A stretch of DNA of 64,000 nt from a virus: positions 98,300 through 162,299 of IMG/VR virus record IMGVR_UViG_3300028394_000044. The stretch is one strand, 5' to 3'. Shown one piece after another: positions 28,837-37,462 of this stretch. Position 1 is the stretch's first letter. Each line of letters begins with the position of its first letter. The notes below the pieces were generated by a model that searched no databases, had not been told where the DNA came from, and was given only the letters and a program-made list of their open reading frames with translations. The position numbers and the translations under genes were made by a program.

Positions 28837-29676
28837 ATGATAATTTTTGATTTTAACCAGGTTGTAATTGCCAACCTCATGGAGCAAATTGGTTCCAGTA
28901 AAAATGCAGTTGAAGAATCATTGGTTCGCCATATGGTTCTCAATACAATTCGGGCTAATGTTCGTAAATTTCGAGAATATGGTGAGGTTATTATTGCATG
29001 TGATAGTAAAAATTACTGGCGCCGTGAAGTATTTCCTGCTTATAAAGGATCACGTAAGAAAAATCGTGATGCATCAGGACATAATTGGTCATCTATTTTC
29101 GATTGTATGTCCAAGATTCGTGAAGAGTTAAAAGTTAATTCACCATATAAAGTAATTGAAATTTATGGTGCCGAAGCTGATGACGTTATTGGTGTACTTA
29201 CTCAAACATATTGTCAACGAGAGAAGATTATGATTCTTTCAAGTGATAAAGATTTTGTTCAGCTACAAACCAATTCAAATGTTTTTCAATATTCTCCAAG
29301 TATGAAAAAGAATATTGGGACAGATGATGCCAAAAAACAACTTCTTGAATTGATTATTCGTGGAGATAGTGGTGATGGTGTTCCTAATGTATTATCGCCA
29401 GATAATTGTTTGATAGAAGGCATTCGGCAAAAACCTATTACTGAGAAGGCTATGAATACTATTATGGAACAAGTCCATGGTGAAATGTCGGAAAGTCTCA
29501 AACGCAATTGGTCACGCAATAAACAGTTGATTGATCTTTCATGCATTCCAAAAAATCTTTCCAAAAGCATCATAGATACATACGTAGAGATGAAGCCAGC
29601 TAATCGCCAACAATTTATGAATTATATGATTATAAATAAGCTAACAAATTTATTGGCTGTTATTGATGAATTTTAA
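28837..29676 (+). CDS. rnh: T4-type RNase H (5'-3' exonuclease, FEN/PIN fold)
   Basis: 279 residues; removes RNA primers during lagging-strand synthesis. Motifs: FDFNQ, IIACDS, YKGSRKK, EADDVIG, SSDKDFVQL and GDSGDGVPN (helix-hairpin-helix region). Slightly shorter than T4 Rnh. No ribosome-binding site, candidate leaderless start. Confidence 0.9.
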   Translation: MIIFDFNQVVIANLMEQIGSSKNAVEESLVRHMVLNTIRANVRKFREYGEVIIACDSKNYWRREVFPAYKGSRKKNRDASGHNWSSIFDCMSKIREELKVNSPYKVIEIYGAEADDVIGVLTQTYCQREKIMILSSDKDFVQLQTNSNVFQYSPSMKKNIGTDDAKKQLLELIIRGDSGDGVPNVLSPDNCLIEGIRQKPITEKAMNTIMEQVHGEMSESLKRNWSRNKQLIDLSCIPKNLSKSIIDTYVEMKPANRQQFMNYMIINKLTNLLAVIDEF

Positions 29677-29687
29677 AATGGAAATAT

Positions 29688-30122
29688 ATGAATAATTTAA
29701 TGTATCATGAGATTTTTGATCTGTTTGAGAGAACAGAAAAACGAGTCGATAAAATTGAGGTATTGCGTAAAAATGCAGACAATAATTTTATTCAATTTTT
29801 AATTATGGCATTCAATCCGAATGTGAAATTTGATGTTGAAATTCCTGAATATAAATCATCGGTTGATCCTGCAGGACTAAATATTTTATATTTACACAAT
29901 GAGGTTACAAAAATGTATCGTTTCATTGTGAATCATCCACGCCGGGCAGTAGGATTAACCTCAGAAAAACAAAAGAGTCTTCTAATTTCTGTTTTAGAAG
30001 CACTTCATAAAGATGAGGCTAATTTAATGGTTCGTTGCATTCAAAAAGATTTAAAAATTCCTTTCCTCACAAAGAAACTTATTGGTGAGGCTTTTCCCGA
30101 TATTGACTTGGGAGAAAAATAA
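29688..30122 (+). CDS. Conserved T4-like phage protein (DUF6433-like)
   Basis: 144 residues, helical. DPAGLNILYLHNEVTKMYRFI, LLISVLEALHKDEANLM and LIGEAFPDIDLG match a family conserved in T4-like cyanophages near replication genes. Function unknown. Confidence 0.65.
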   Translation: MNNLMYHEIFDLFERTEKRVDKIEVLRKNADNNFIQFLIMAFNPNVKFDVEIPEYKSSVDPAGLNILYLHNEVTKMYRFIVNHPRRAVGLTSEKQKSLLISVLEALHKDEANLMVRCIQKDLKIPFLTKKLIGEAFPDIDLGEK

Positions 30123-30337
30123 TGAGTGACGGTGGAAAAGGAAGTAAGCCAAGACCATACAGTGTAACACATGCAGAATATGAAAGCCGGTGGGATGCAA
30201 TTTTTGGTCGTGATAAATTCTCCGAGATTACAGAAAAAGCCAACCGTGAACGTGCATTGGATAAGATGGTGCGTGTTAACCAAGAATTAGGATTATATGA
30301 TGAAAGTAGCGATAGTAACACCGACAATCGGAACTAA
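30122..30337 (+). CDS. Conserved small phage protein (SDGGKGSKPRP family)
   Basis: 71 residues. N-terminal MSDGGKGSKPRPYSV then WDAIFG, a widely shared small phage protein. The stop of the previous gene overlaps its start. Confidence 0.65.
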   Translation: MSDGGKGSKPRPYSVTHAEYESRWDAIFGRDKFSEITEKANRERALDKMVRVNQELGLYDESSDSNTDNRN

Positions 30338-31013
30338 ACATCTTTCCAAATGCATAGAATCGGTAGACAAACAAAGCTACCAAAACTTAACGCATTATTT
30401 GTTTGTTGATGGAAGAGATTCATTCACCGCTGTTCTACAGCAGAGCGAAGGTTCAACTAAAACAAAAATAAATTTATTGGAAGAGAATATTGGTAAAGGT
30501 TGGTATGGACACCGTGTTTATGCTGCATGTTCTTTTCTGGTAAATGCTGATGCTATCATCTATTTGGATGAAGATAATTGGATTGATGAAAACCATGTGC
30601 AAGATATGGTTGAGGTTTTACATAGAGGTAATGATTGGGCTTACTCGCTAAGGAAAATTTATGATAAAAATGGCAAAATGTTATGTGAAGACAATTGCGA
30701 ATCTCTGGGAAAATGGCCTGTATTCTTTGATGAAAAAGTCCATCATATTGATACCTCTTGTTTTGCCATTCGGCGTGATATTGCTGTTCGTATTGGCCAT
30801 GCTTGGTATGGTAAATGGGGAGCTGACCGACAGTTTTATCAAGCACTATCCACCCATTTTCCCAATTACGACTGCACAAAATCACATAGTCTATGTTATC
30901 GTTTAGATGGTAATGATAATTCGGTAAAATTTGAATTTTTCGAATCTGGTAATGCTATACAAGCAACAAAATATTTCGGTAAATTTCCTTGGTCTAAAAT
31001 AACAAATATCTAA
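30297..31013 (+). CDS. Glycosyltransferase, family 2-like (GT-A fold)
   Basis: 238 residues. N-terminal VAIVTPTIGTKHLSKCIESV, then IIYLDEDNWID as the D-x-D sugar-nucleotide/metal site and a WGADRQFY acceptor-side region. Could modify phage DNA, virion or host glycans. Overlaps the previous gene by 41 nt. Confidence 0.85.
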   Translation: MMKVAIVTPTIGTKHLSKCIESVDKQSYQNLTHYLFVDGRDSFTAVLQQSEGSTKTKINLLEENIGKGWYGHRVYAACSFLVNADAIIYLDEDNWIDENHVQDMVEVLHRGNDWAYSLRKIYDKNGKMLCEDNCESLGKWPVFFDEKVHHIDTSCFAIRRDIAVRIGHAWYGKWGADRQFYQALSTHFPNYDCTKSHSLCYRLDGNDNSVKFEFFESGNAIQATKYFGKFPWSKITNI

Positions 31014-31015
31014 AT

Positions 31016-31636
31016 ATGATTAAACATATACCGTATCGCACAGCAAAAATTCGTAGTAGAGAAGACCTTGTGACAGAAAAAGAAATGATTTTTAGTATAC
31101 AAGACCGCATGGAAAATGTTTTCTTGGACAACCATATTCACTTTTTGTATGGTGATATTGTAGAAGAAAACGTTCAGAGAGCTATCGAATGGATCATTTA
31201 TGAAAATTCCATGGAATGTAGTAAAGAAACTGTTCTCCAATTGCATGTAAATTCTATTGGCGGTGATCTTTATCAAGCACTCGGTTTAATTGATGTTATG
31301 AGACTAAGTAAAATTCCTATTCGTACCATAGGACTCGGTGCAGTTATGTCCGCAGGCTTTCTTATTTTTGCATCGGGCACTCCTGGACAAAGATATATTA
31401 CTAAAAATTGTGGTATCATGTGTCACCAATATTCAGACACATATGAAGGTAAACACCACGATTTAAAATCTTTTACTAAAGAAGCTGAATTAACCAATAG
31501 GCGTATGCTTCAAATTCTTCAAGATGCCAGTGGCATGACAGCTAAAGCCGTCAAAACTAAATTATTATCACCCAGTGACGTTTGGTTAACTGCGGAAGAA
31601 TTAGTAAGTTTAGGTGTTGCGGATCAAATTCTTTAA
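31016..31636 (+). CDS. clpP: ClpP-like serine protease (S14 family)
   Basis: 206 residues. LHVNSIGGDLYQALGLIDVMR (oxyanion strand), nucleophile Ser in VMSAGFLIF and catalytic His in IMCHQYSDTYEG fit the Clp protease proteolytic subunit. Related genes occur in T4-like phages. It may act with host ClpX or in virion assembly; a virus tmRNA is also present (39257). Confidence 0.85.
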   Translation: MIKHIPYRTAKIRSREDLVTEKEMIFSIQDRMENVFLDNHIHFLYGDIVEENVQRAIEWIIYENSMECSKETVLQLHVNSIGGDLYQALGLIDVMRLSKIPIRTIGLGAVMSAGFLIFASGTPGQRYITKNCGIMCHQYSDTYEGKHHDLKSFTKEAELTNRRMLQILQDASGMTAKAVKTKLLSPSDVWLTAEELVSLGVADQIL

Positions 31637-31659
31637 CGGAGGTTTATTTAAAAACAGAT

Positions 31660-31839
31660 ATGATTGGTGCAATTAAAATTGAGCGAACCGCGAAAACGAA
31701 GTTTCGAAAAAATAATGATGGTAATCGTGAACAACAAAACAAACAAAAACATCACGACAGGTCCTTTTATAGATTAATGAAAGAGGAACAAGAATATGCA
31801 AATGATCCAAAAAATTCAAAAAGAGATACGAGAGATTGA
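31660..31839 (+). CDS. Small basic hypothetical protein
   Basis: 59 residues, Lys/Asn/Gln-rich. GGAGG lies about 20 nt upstream of the only ATG, so the start is uncertain. Confidence 0.4.
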   Translation: MIGAIKIERTAKTKFRKNNDGNREQQNKQKHHDRSFYRLMKEEQEYANDPKNSKRDTRD

Positions 31840-31963
31840 AGAACGAATCTCCGGAGAAAAAGGCGACCTCGATCAGTTGAAACGTTTATTGGAACGTTTG
31901 AAAATGCAAGAATTTGAGGAAGACCTTAGAGAATCCGACAATAGGCAATTACTCAAAGGTTAG
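31796..31963 (+). CDS. Small coiled-coil protein
   Basis: 55 residues, almost wholly heptad-like Glu/Lys/Leu helix (IQKEIREIEERI...LKRLLERLKM). AGAGGAACAAG site upstream. Overlaps the previous gene in another frame; this frame looks the more protein-like of the two. Confidence 0.5.
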   Translation: MQMIQKIQKEIREIEERISGEKGDLDQLKRLLERLKMQEFEEDLRESDNRQLLKG

Positions 31964-31985
31964 TTGTTTTTTAACAACAAAATGG

Positions 31986-32013
31986 TTGCACAATCCTTTC
32001 ATTGTGTTATAAT
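31986..32013 (+). promoter_or_regulatory. Sigma70 promoter
   Basis: TTGCAC (31986-31991), 16-nt spacer, TATAAT (32008-32013). Confidence 0.75.
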
Positions 32014-32037
32014 AGAATTATCAATTCAGGAGATTTT

Positions 32038-32265
32038 ATGAATGACTGGGATAAAGACAATTTAAATTTCATTATGTCGACCGATAAAAATACTTATATG
32101 GAATGGGTATTATCGTTGGATGAAGATGGTTTAGATTATGCAATTAAATTGGTTCACACATATAGAGCCACATTAATTGAACAGGATTTGGATTGGATGG
32201 AAAATGATTTAGAAGATTTCTCCGAATCATATTTTATTTTGAGTAAGTTTACATTAAAAGGTTGA
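32038..32265 (+). CDS. Hypothetical acidic protein
   Basis: 75 residues (MNDWDKDNLNFIMSTD...), acidic and helical. CAGGAGA ribosome-binding site. Confidence 0.6.
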   Translation: MNDWDKDNLNFIMSTDKNTYMEWVLSLDEDGLDYAIKLVHTYRATLIEQDLDWMENDLEDFSESYFILSKFTLKG

Positions 32266-32267
32266 TT

Positions 32268-32459
32268 ATGGATTCGTTTGCTATGATGGTTGATTATCTT
32301 GAGAAAAGATATATGCGGGTGTTTGATAATATTAATTACAACGATGAACAAATTGAAAATTCATCATTAGCATTGGTTGAAAGTGTGTTATTGAATGGCT
32401 ACACGATTAATGATTGTGCTCAATATAAACCAATGAATAAAATTGTAAGAGTTAATTAA
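32268..32459 (+). CDS. Hypothetical protein
   Basis: 63 residues (MDSFAMMVDYLEKRY...), helical. Two bases after the previous gene. Confidence 0.55.
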   Translation: MDSFAMMVDYLEKRYMRVFDNINYNDEQIENSSLALVESVLLNGYTINDCAQYKPMNKIVRVN

Positions 32460-32461
32460 AT

Positions 32462-32575
32462 ATGACAGAGTTTTATTTTTATCTCGATGCGTGGAATTAT
32501 TGTCAAAAAAATAATATTCCATTAAATTTTATTAGTCGTAGAGACTGGAAAACTTGGCAAATAGAAATTATATGA
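32462..32575 (+). CDS. Small hypothetical protein
   Basis: 37 residues, aromatic-rich (MTEFYFYLDAWNYCQ...), ending DWKTWQIEII. Its stop overlaps the next ATG. Confidence 0.45.
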   Translation: MTEFYFYLDAWNYCQKNNIPLNFISRRDWKTWQIEII

Positions 32576-32925
32576 TGATATATTGTCGTGATAAGGGCAA
32601 ACGTAAAAACCCTACACAAAAACAAAAATCGGAATATCAGGCTTGGTTAGATTCGGTTAATAATATGCCAAACATATCTGGTCGTAAATTCAATTCGGTT
32701 AAACCAAAATCTGTTGCTGTTATTCCAGCATTAACTACACCAGCTGGTCGTATAACTACAAAGTATTCAAGTTTCTCAACTCCTGGCGGTCTTTGCACCA
32801 AACCAGTTGAAACTAAAGTCTACACAGGAACTGCCATGAAAGGCATCGGCACGCTACACAAAAGCAATGCTGTTCCAATATTCTCAGATGAAGAGGCCAG
32901 GGACCAGGCGATGATGCGGAGATAA
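32572..32925 (+). CDS. Conserved phage hypothetical protein
   Basis: 117 residues. Basic N-terminus (CRDKGKRKNPTQKQK) and a C-terminal YTGTAMKGIGTLHKSNAVPIFSDEEA...MRR typical of a widespread phage family of unknown role. Starts at one of two adjacent ATGs. Confidence 0.7.
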   Translation: MMIYCRDKGKRKNPTQKQKSEYQAWLDSVNNMPNISGRKFNSVKPKSVAVIPALTTPAGRITTKYSSFSTPGGLCTKPVETKVYTGTAMKGIGTLHKSNAVPIFSDEEARDQAMMRR

Positions 32926-32926
32926 C

Positions 32927-33055
32927 ATGTTACTTACCCTATCAACAGATACAATTTTCGTCCTAGGCGCGTTCCTAGGCGCTTTGGTGGGCAGAACTTT
33001 TACATTCTTTTTAATGTCCATTTGGCTCATATGTTTTTTAATACTAAAGTACTAG
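32927..33055 (+). CDS. Small membrane protein
   Basis: 42 residues with two hydrophobic stretches (TIFVLGAFLGALVG and FFLMSIWLICFLIL). Confidence 0.5.
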   Translation: MLLTLSTDTIFVLGAFLGALVGRTFTFFLMSIWLICFLILKY

Positions 33056-33086
33056 TGTTGTATTTTTGCACCTCTTGAAAAAAGTG

Positions 33087-33114
33087 TTGACTTTATTGCC
33101 TATTCGTGTATAAT
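33087..33114 (+). promoter_or_regulatory. Sigma70 promoter (CGTGTATAATAG family)
   Basis: TTGACT (33087-33092), 16-nt spacer, TATAAT (33109-33114), then TATTGTTGAGTTAATAAAG. Confidence 0.85.
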
Positions 33115-33146
33115 AGGTATTGTTGAGTTAATAAAGAGGTATGAAA

Positions 33147-33896
33147 ATGAAATTACTTTCCACTGGTAACCCCAAAATTCTTAAAGGTATTAGTCAAGGC
33201 TTTAATACTTACATCTTACATCTTGCGCCCGCAAATGTGTCTGGTTATGAAACATGTCCAAAACGTACCGCTGGTTGTACGGCGGCATGTTTGAATACAG
33301 CCGGTCGTGGTGGTATGTTTAAGCGTGGAGAATCTACTAACGTTATCCAAGAGGCACGTAAACGTAAAACCCGTATGTTTTTTCAAAATCGTACCGAGTT
33401 TATGGCTCTATTGGTCAAAGATATCGAATTGGGTATTAAACAATCGGCTCGATTGAATTTAGTTCCTGTGTTTCGTTTGAATGGCACTTCCGATTTGTCG
33501 TTTGAAAAATATGAAGTAATTCGTAATGGCGTTACTTATTTTAATATTTTTCAAGCATTTCCTGAAGTTCAATTTTATGATTACACCAAGGTTCTTGGTC
33601 GTAAAGTAAAAAATATTTCAAATTATCAATTAACATTCTCCGCGGCTGATGGTAATGATGCGGATGTTTTCCGTGCTATTTCTGAAGGTTTGAATGTTGC
33701 TACTGTGTTTGGTTTGAAAAAAACTGAACCAATGCCTACAAAATATCTGGGTCGCCCAGTGTTTAACGGCGATGAATCCGACTTGCGTTTTCTTGATCCA
33801 AAAGGCGTTATTGTTGGTCTCTATGCAAAAGGTAAAGCTAAAAAAGATACTAGCGGTTTTGTTAAGTATCCTACCTTGTTATTGCTAGCCGCATGA
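33147..33896 (+). CDS. Gp88-like conserved phage protein
   Basis: 249 residues. LLSTGNPKILKGI near the start, a cysteine-rich CPKRTAGCTAACLNTAGRG segment and a RNGVTYFNIFQAFPEVQFYDYTK core match the gene-product-88 family found on mobile elements; function unknown. Start at 33147 has AAGAGG at 7 nt; the ATG at 33141 is too close to it. Confidence 0.7.
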   Translation: MKLLSTGNPKILKGISQGFNTYILHLAPANVSGYETCPKRTAGCTAACLNTAGRGGMFKRGESTNVIQEARKRKTRMFFQNRTEFMALLVKDIELGIKQSARLNLVPVFRLNGTSDLSFEKYEVIRNGVTYFNIFQAFPEVQFYDYTKVLGRKVKNISNYQLTFSAADGNDADVFRAISEGLNVATVFGLKKTEPMPTKYLGRPVFNGDESDLRFLDPKGVIVGLYAKGKAKKDTSGFVKYPTLLLLAA

Positions 33897-33910
33897 TTGC
33901 CGCTAAATGG

Positions 33911-33939
33911 TTGCCAAAAACCATTATTCATGTTACAAT
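33911..33939 (+). promoter_or_regulatory. Sigma70 promoter
   Basis: TTGCCA (33911-33916), 17-nt spacer, TACAAT (33934-33939). Confidence 0.65.
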
Positions 33940-33969
33940 TGTTTATGTTTAATTTGATAGGAATTTACT

Positions 33970-34335
33970 ATGGCTAAAGTCATTTCACCAGCTAAAATTA
34001 CAAAAATCAAACCCTTTGAAAAAGTTTTGAATGTTTTGTTAACTGGCAAACCCACATCCAGAGAAGAAATTGATGCCTTGGTAGGCAAAGAAATCTATAT
34101 GTATAGAATTTCCAATTATATCTATTGTTGCAAAATATTTGCTGATGCTGTCATTCGTGTGAATAAATCTGGACGAAAAGTTTCAAGCTATCAGCTAATG
34201 AATGTTGATACTGCTAAAAAATATTTGATTATGATGAATGCTCTCTTAGAACAATCAGTTGTTGCTAAACTTACAGACTTGGGCGCCGAACCTGGGGTGG
34301 TCGAAAACTGCTATGCAGAATCGGAAACCGCTTAA
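33970..34335 (+). CDS. Hypothetical protein
   Basis: 121 residues. The middle (REEIDALVGKEIYMYRISNYIYCCKIFADAVIRVNKSGRKV) looks like a small winged-helix-type DNA-binding unit; family not recognised. Confidence 0.55.
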   Translation: MAKVISPAKITKIKPFEKVLNVLLTGKPTSREEIDALVGKEIYMYRISNYIYCCKIFADAVIRVNKSGRKVSSYQLMNVDTAKKYLIMMNALLEQSVVAKLTDLGAEPGVVENCYAESETA

Positions 34336-34354
34336 TTTTTAATTCCTTTAATCT

Positions 34355-34376
34355 AGCCTGATTCGTCAGGCTTTTT
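34355..34376 (+). terminator. Rho-independent terminator
   Basis: AGCCTGA-TTCG-TCAGGCT stem-loop then T tract, 5 nt before the next ATG. Confidence 0.85.
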
Positions 34377-34381
34377 GTGCT

Positions 34382-34921
34382 ATGAATATTTTTTATCTCG
34401 ACCATGATGTGCAAAAATGTGCAGAAATGCACAACGATAAACATGTTGTTAAAATGATCCTTGAATATGCTCAATTACTTTCTACTGCTCATCGGTATCT
34501 TGATGGTACTGAATCTGTTGGCCTCTCTAAAACTGGTCGAAAACAAACTCGATATGTTCTTCCTGACGGCCGTGAATCTAATTTGTATTTTGCTACTCAT
34601 ATCAACCATCCTTCCTCTGTTTGGGTAAGACAATCGCAAGCTAATTATGTTTGGCTTTATGAATTGTTTGGATGGCTATGTAATGAATACGCCTATCGTT
34701 ATGGTAAACACCATGCAACCATACGATTAGATTCAGAATTAATGATTCCTCCAAAAAATATTCCAATTGGAGAATTTACCGAACCTACTCCTGCAATGCC
34801 CAATGAAGTGAAAATTCCTGGTAATTCTATTGCATCATATCGGAATTACTACATAAACAACAAAGCACATCTTGCAAATTGGAAAAAACGTCCAATTCCA
34901 GAATGGTTTTCGACTAAATAA
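34382..34921 (+). CDS. Conserved phage protein, sometimes annotated as pyrimidine-dimer glycosylase-like
   Basis: 179 residues. MHNDKHVVKMILEYAQLLSTAHRY, HPSSVWVRQSQANYVWL and a C-terminal ASYRNYYINNKAHLANWKKR...PEW are conserved in many phages. The DNA-repair label rests on weak similarity. No ribosome-binding site: only 5 nt separate it from the terminator. Confidence 0.65.
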   Translation: MNIFYLDHDVQKCAEMHNDKHVVKMILEYAQLLSTAHRYLDGTESVGLSKTGRKQTRYVLPDGRESNLYFATHINHPSSVWVRQSQANYVWLYELFGWLCNEYAYRYGKHHATIRLDSELMIPPKNIPIGEFTEPTPAMPNEVKIPGNSIASYRNYYINNKAHLANWKKRPIPEWFSTK

Positions 34922-34929
34922 GAGTATAC

Positions 34930-35247
34930 ATGCCAACATATGATTTTCTCAATAGTGAGACTGGCGAAGTATTTGAAACGTTTATGAAAATTTCAGAACG
35001 TGAAGAATATCTGAAAACCAATTCTCACATTCAACCTGTTATGACTGCACCTGCTATTGTGTCTGGTGTATCCACTTCAACTCAAACCAAAGTACCCACC
35101 GGCTTCCAAGAGGTTCTCTCTAAGGTAGCAGAGGCACATCCAGCAAGCACCGTAGGCGATAGATACGGTAAAAAGTCCATTAAACAAGTCAGAACCGAAC
35201 AGGTTGTTAAGAAGCATGTAGAAAGGGTTACTGGCGTAAAAACTTAA
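34930..35247 (+). CDS. Conserved T4-like phage protein
   Basis: 105 residues (MPTYDFLNSETGEVFETFMKISERE...). An FmdB-like start without the usual cysteines; found in T4-like cyanophages. Unknown. Confidence 0.65.
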   Translation: MPTYDFLNSETGEVFETFMKISEREEYLKTNSHIQPVMTAPAIVSGVSTSTQTKVPTGFQEVLSKVAEAHPASTVGDRYGKKSIKQVRTEQVVKKHVERVTGVKT

Positions 35248-35259
35248 TGGAAGTTCCTC

Positions 35260-36015
35260 ATGGCAAGAAAAACTGCAAACACCAAAATTAGAATTGTTGA
35301 TGAAACTGATATCCAAATTCGTCCTACAAACGGATTAAAAATTAGAATAGATGATCTAAAAACTTTTGATCCTTTGACACAAAATCAAAAAATATTTTTT
35401 GATGCGTATAAGAGGGGAGATTATTTTGTAGCATTACATGGTGTTGCTGGCACAGGTAAAACCTTTTGTGCAGTATACAAAGCATTAGAAGAAGTTTTGG
35501 ATAAAAATAATCCGTTCAAAAAAATTATCATTGTTCGTTCCGCTGTTCAATCCCGTGAAATTGGACATTTGCCTGGTGACGTAACAGAAAAAATGGAGAT
35601 TTATCAACAACCTTATATTCAAATTTGCGATACACTTTTCGGAAGAAAAGATGCATATCAAAGACTTGAAGAGCAAGGTTACATAGAATTTATTTCCACG
35701 TCCTTCATTCGCGGTATGAGTTTTGATGATGCTATCATTATTGTTGATGAAATGCAAAATTTGACATTTGAAGAAATTGATACAGTTATGACTCGTGTAG
35801 GTTATCGTTCTAAAATTCTATGGTGTGGTGATTATCGCCAGACTGACCTGAATAAGAAACGTAATGACATGAGTGGTATCTTGAAATTCTTTGATATTGC
35901 CGAAAGAATGGGAGCATTCACTAAAATTGAATTTACTCCTGATGACATTGTGAGAAGTTCTTTGGTGAGAGATTACATTCTTGCCAAACTTGAATATGAA
36001 GATGAGATTAATTGA
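35260..36015 (+). CDS. phoH: PhoH-like P-loop ATPase
   Basis: 251 residues. Walker A GVAGTGKTF, Walker B IIIVDEMQN, VRSAVQSREIGHLPGD and a final WCGDYRQTDL sensor typical of PhoH. PhoH-family genes are frequent in aquatic phages and belong to the Pho regulon in several bacteria. Close to a PlcP-Agt-like pair also linked to phosphate stress. Confidence 0.92.
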   Translation: MARKTANTKIRIVDETDIQIRPTNGLKIRIDDLKTFDPLTQNQKIFFDAYKRGDYFVALHGVAGTGKTFCAVYKALEEVLDKNNPFKKIIIVRSAVQSREIGHLPGDVTEKMEIYQQPYIQICDTLFGRKDAYQRLEEQGYIEFISTSFIRGMSFDDAIIIVDEMQNLTFEEIDTVMTRVGYRSKILWCGDYRQTDLNKKRNDMSGILKFFDIAERMGAFTKIEFTPDDIVRSSLVRDYILAKLEYEDEIN

Positions 36016-36683
36016 TGTTCGAATTCGTAAAACTACCCGAGTTAGATTTCGATATGAAAGCCGTGACTACATACTTGGGTAGAGTTTACGTCACACCTTC
36101 TGGATTTAAATATCCTTCTGTAACAACGGTGCTATCACCATACGGAAAGAAGGCTCTATTTGAATGGAGAGAACGTGTGGGTGCGGAAGAAGCTAATCGT
36201 GTGGCTGCCAAGGCATCACGCCGTGGAACTGCATTGCATAAAGTTTGTGAAAAATACTTATTGAATGAAATGTCTAGCACAAAACTTGCTAGTATGCTTC
36301 CAACAACAAAAGAGCTATTCTACAAAATAAAACCACATATTGATACCAGTATTGGTAAAATTTATTCTCTTGAACAAGCATTGTATTCTGATGGTCTACG
36401 TATTGCTGGTCGTGTGGATTGTATTGCTGAATGGAATGGAAAACTATCCATCATCGACTTTAAATCTTCTACCCGACAAAAAGAAAAAAATGGAATAGCC
36501 AACTATTTTATGCAGTGTACAGCATATGCAGTTATGTTTGAAGAGTTGACTGGTAAGCCTATTGAACAAATTGTGGTTTTAATTGGCACAGAAAACGGAC
36601 CAGGTCAGGTGTTCATTGAGGAAAAGACTAAATATTATGAGGAACTGAAGAGATATATCTCAAACCATTACTCAAAGCTATGA
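36015..36683 (+). CDS. PD-(D/E)XK nuclease (RecB/Cas4-like)
   Basis: 222 residues. RGTALHKVCEKYL (motif I), GRVDCIAEWNGKLSIIDFKSS (D...D-x-K catalytic core) and QCTAYAVMFE (motif Q/Y) define the RecB-type exonuclease fold. Start shares a base with the phoH stop. Likely DNA recombination or host DNA breakdown. Confidence 0.88.
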   Translation: MFEFVKLPELDFDMKAVTTYLGRVYVTPSGFKYPSVTTVLSPYGKKALFEWRERVGAEEANRVAAKASRRGTALHKVCEKYLLNEMSSTKLASMLPTTKELFYKIKPHIDTSIGKIYSLEQALYSDGLRIAGRVDCIAEWNGKLSIIDFKSSTRQKEKNGIANYFMQCTAYAVMFEELTGKPIEQIVVLIGTENGPGQVFIEEKTKYYEELKRYISNHYSKL

Positions 36684-37462
36684 TAGAAAATAAAAAATAT
36701 CGCTCTATCTTTATTTCTGATGTACACCTTGGAACTAAAGATAGTCAAGCAGAAAAGTTAAATAATTTTCTTAAACACAATTCTTGTGATACTTTGTATC
36801 TTATAGGTGACATTATTGATGCATGGCGCATACAGCAAAATAAATGGCGATGGAAACAAAGTCATACCAATGTTGTCCGTAGAGTATTAGGTCATGCTAA
36901 ACGTGGGACAAAAGTTATATACATAGCAGGCAATCATGATGAGTTTTTGAGACCAATGATACCGTATGGTTTTAGTTTTGGTTTAGTAGAAATACACAAT
37001 CAGATAGAACACATAGGTGCTGACGGTAAACACTATCTCGTTGTGCATGGTGACCTATTTGATGGAATTACAAGACTAGCGCCATGGTTAAGTTTTTTAG
37101 GAGACAAAGCATATGATTTCATTTTATCTCTTAATAGCAAATTCAATTGGGTACGCCATCGCATGGGTTTTGGGTACTTTAGTCTTAGCCAATATCTTAA
37201 AAGAAAAGTAAAAAAAGCAGTAGACTTCATTTTTCATTTTGAAAAAAATTTAGCGGCTTATTGTAAGAAGCGTGGATTTGATGGTGTCATTTGTGGTCAT
37301 ATTCATCATGCTGAAATTAAAGAAATTGATGGAGTTGTTTACATGAATGACGGCGATTGGGTAGAGTCCTGCACAGCATTAGTTGAACATCATGATGGTC
37401 GTTGGGAAATCATAACTTGGACTAAAGATAATGACAAAGACAATATTAATAATAACGGATAA
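36680..37462 (+). CDS. plcP: PlcP-like phospholipase C (COG2908 metallophosphoesterase)
   Basis: 260 residues. FISDVHLGTKDSQAE, LIGDIIDAWR, AGNHDEF, VVHGDLFD and CGHIHHAEI, plus the distinctive YMNDGDWVESCTALVEHHDG end, match the UDP-diacylglucosamine-pyrophosphatase-like group that includes PlcP, which cuts phospholipids to diacylglycerol under phosphate stress. The adjoining glycosyltransferase makes PlcP the better reading than LpxH. ATG overlaps the nuclease stop. Confidence 0.8.
   Translation: MIENKKYRSIFISDVHLGTKDSQAEKLNNFLKHNSCDTLYLIGDIIDAWRIQQNKWRWKQSHTNVVRRVLGHAKRGTKVIYIAGNHDEFLRPMIPYGFSFGLVEIHNQIEHIGADGKHYLVVHGDLFDGITRLAPWLSFLGDKAYDFILSLNSKFNWVRHRMGFGYFSLSQYLKRKVKKAVDFIFHFEKNLAAYCKKRGFDGVICGHIHHAEIKEIDGVVYMNDGDWVESCTALVEHHDGRWEIITWTKDNDKDNINNNG

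Noticed and set aside
31971-31983. GTTGTTTTTTAACAAC as a terminator
   Set aside because: Stem is A/T-rich and not followed by a T tract.
36680-37462. LpxH (lipid A biosynthesis) reading of the metallophosphoesterase
   Set aside because: The C-terminal signature and the adjoining glycosyltransferase fit PlcP better, though LpxH-like activity is not excluded.
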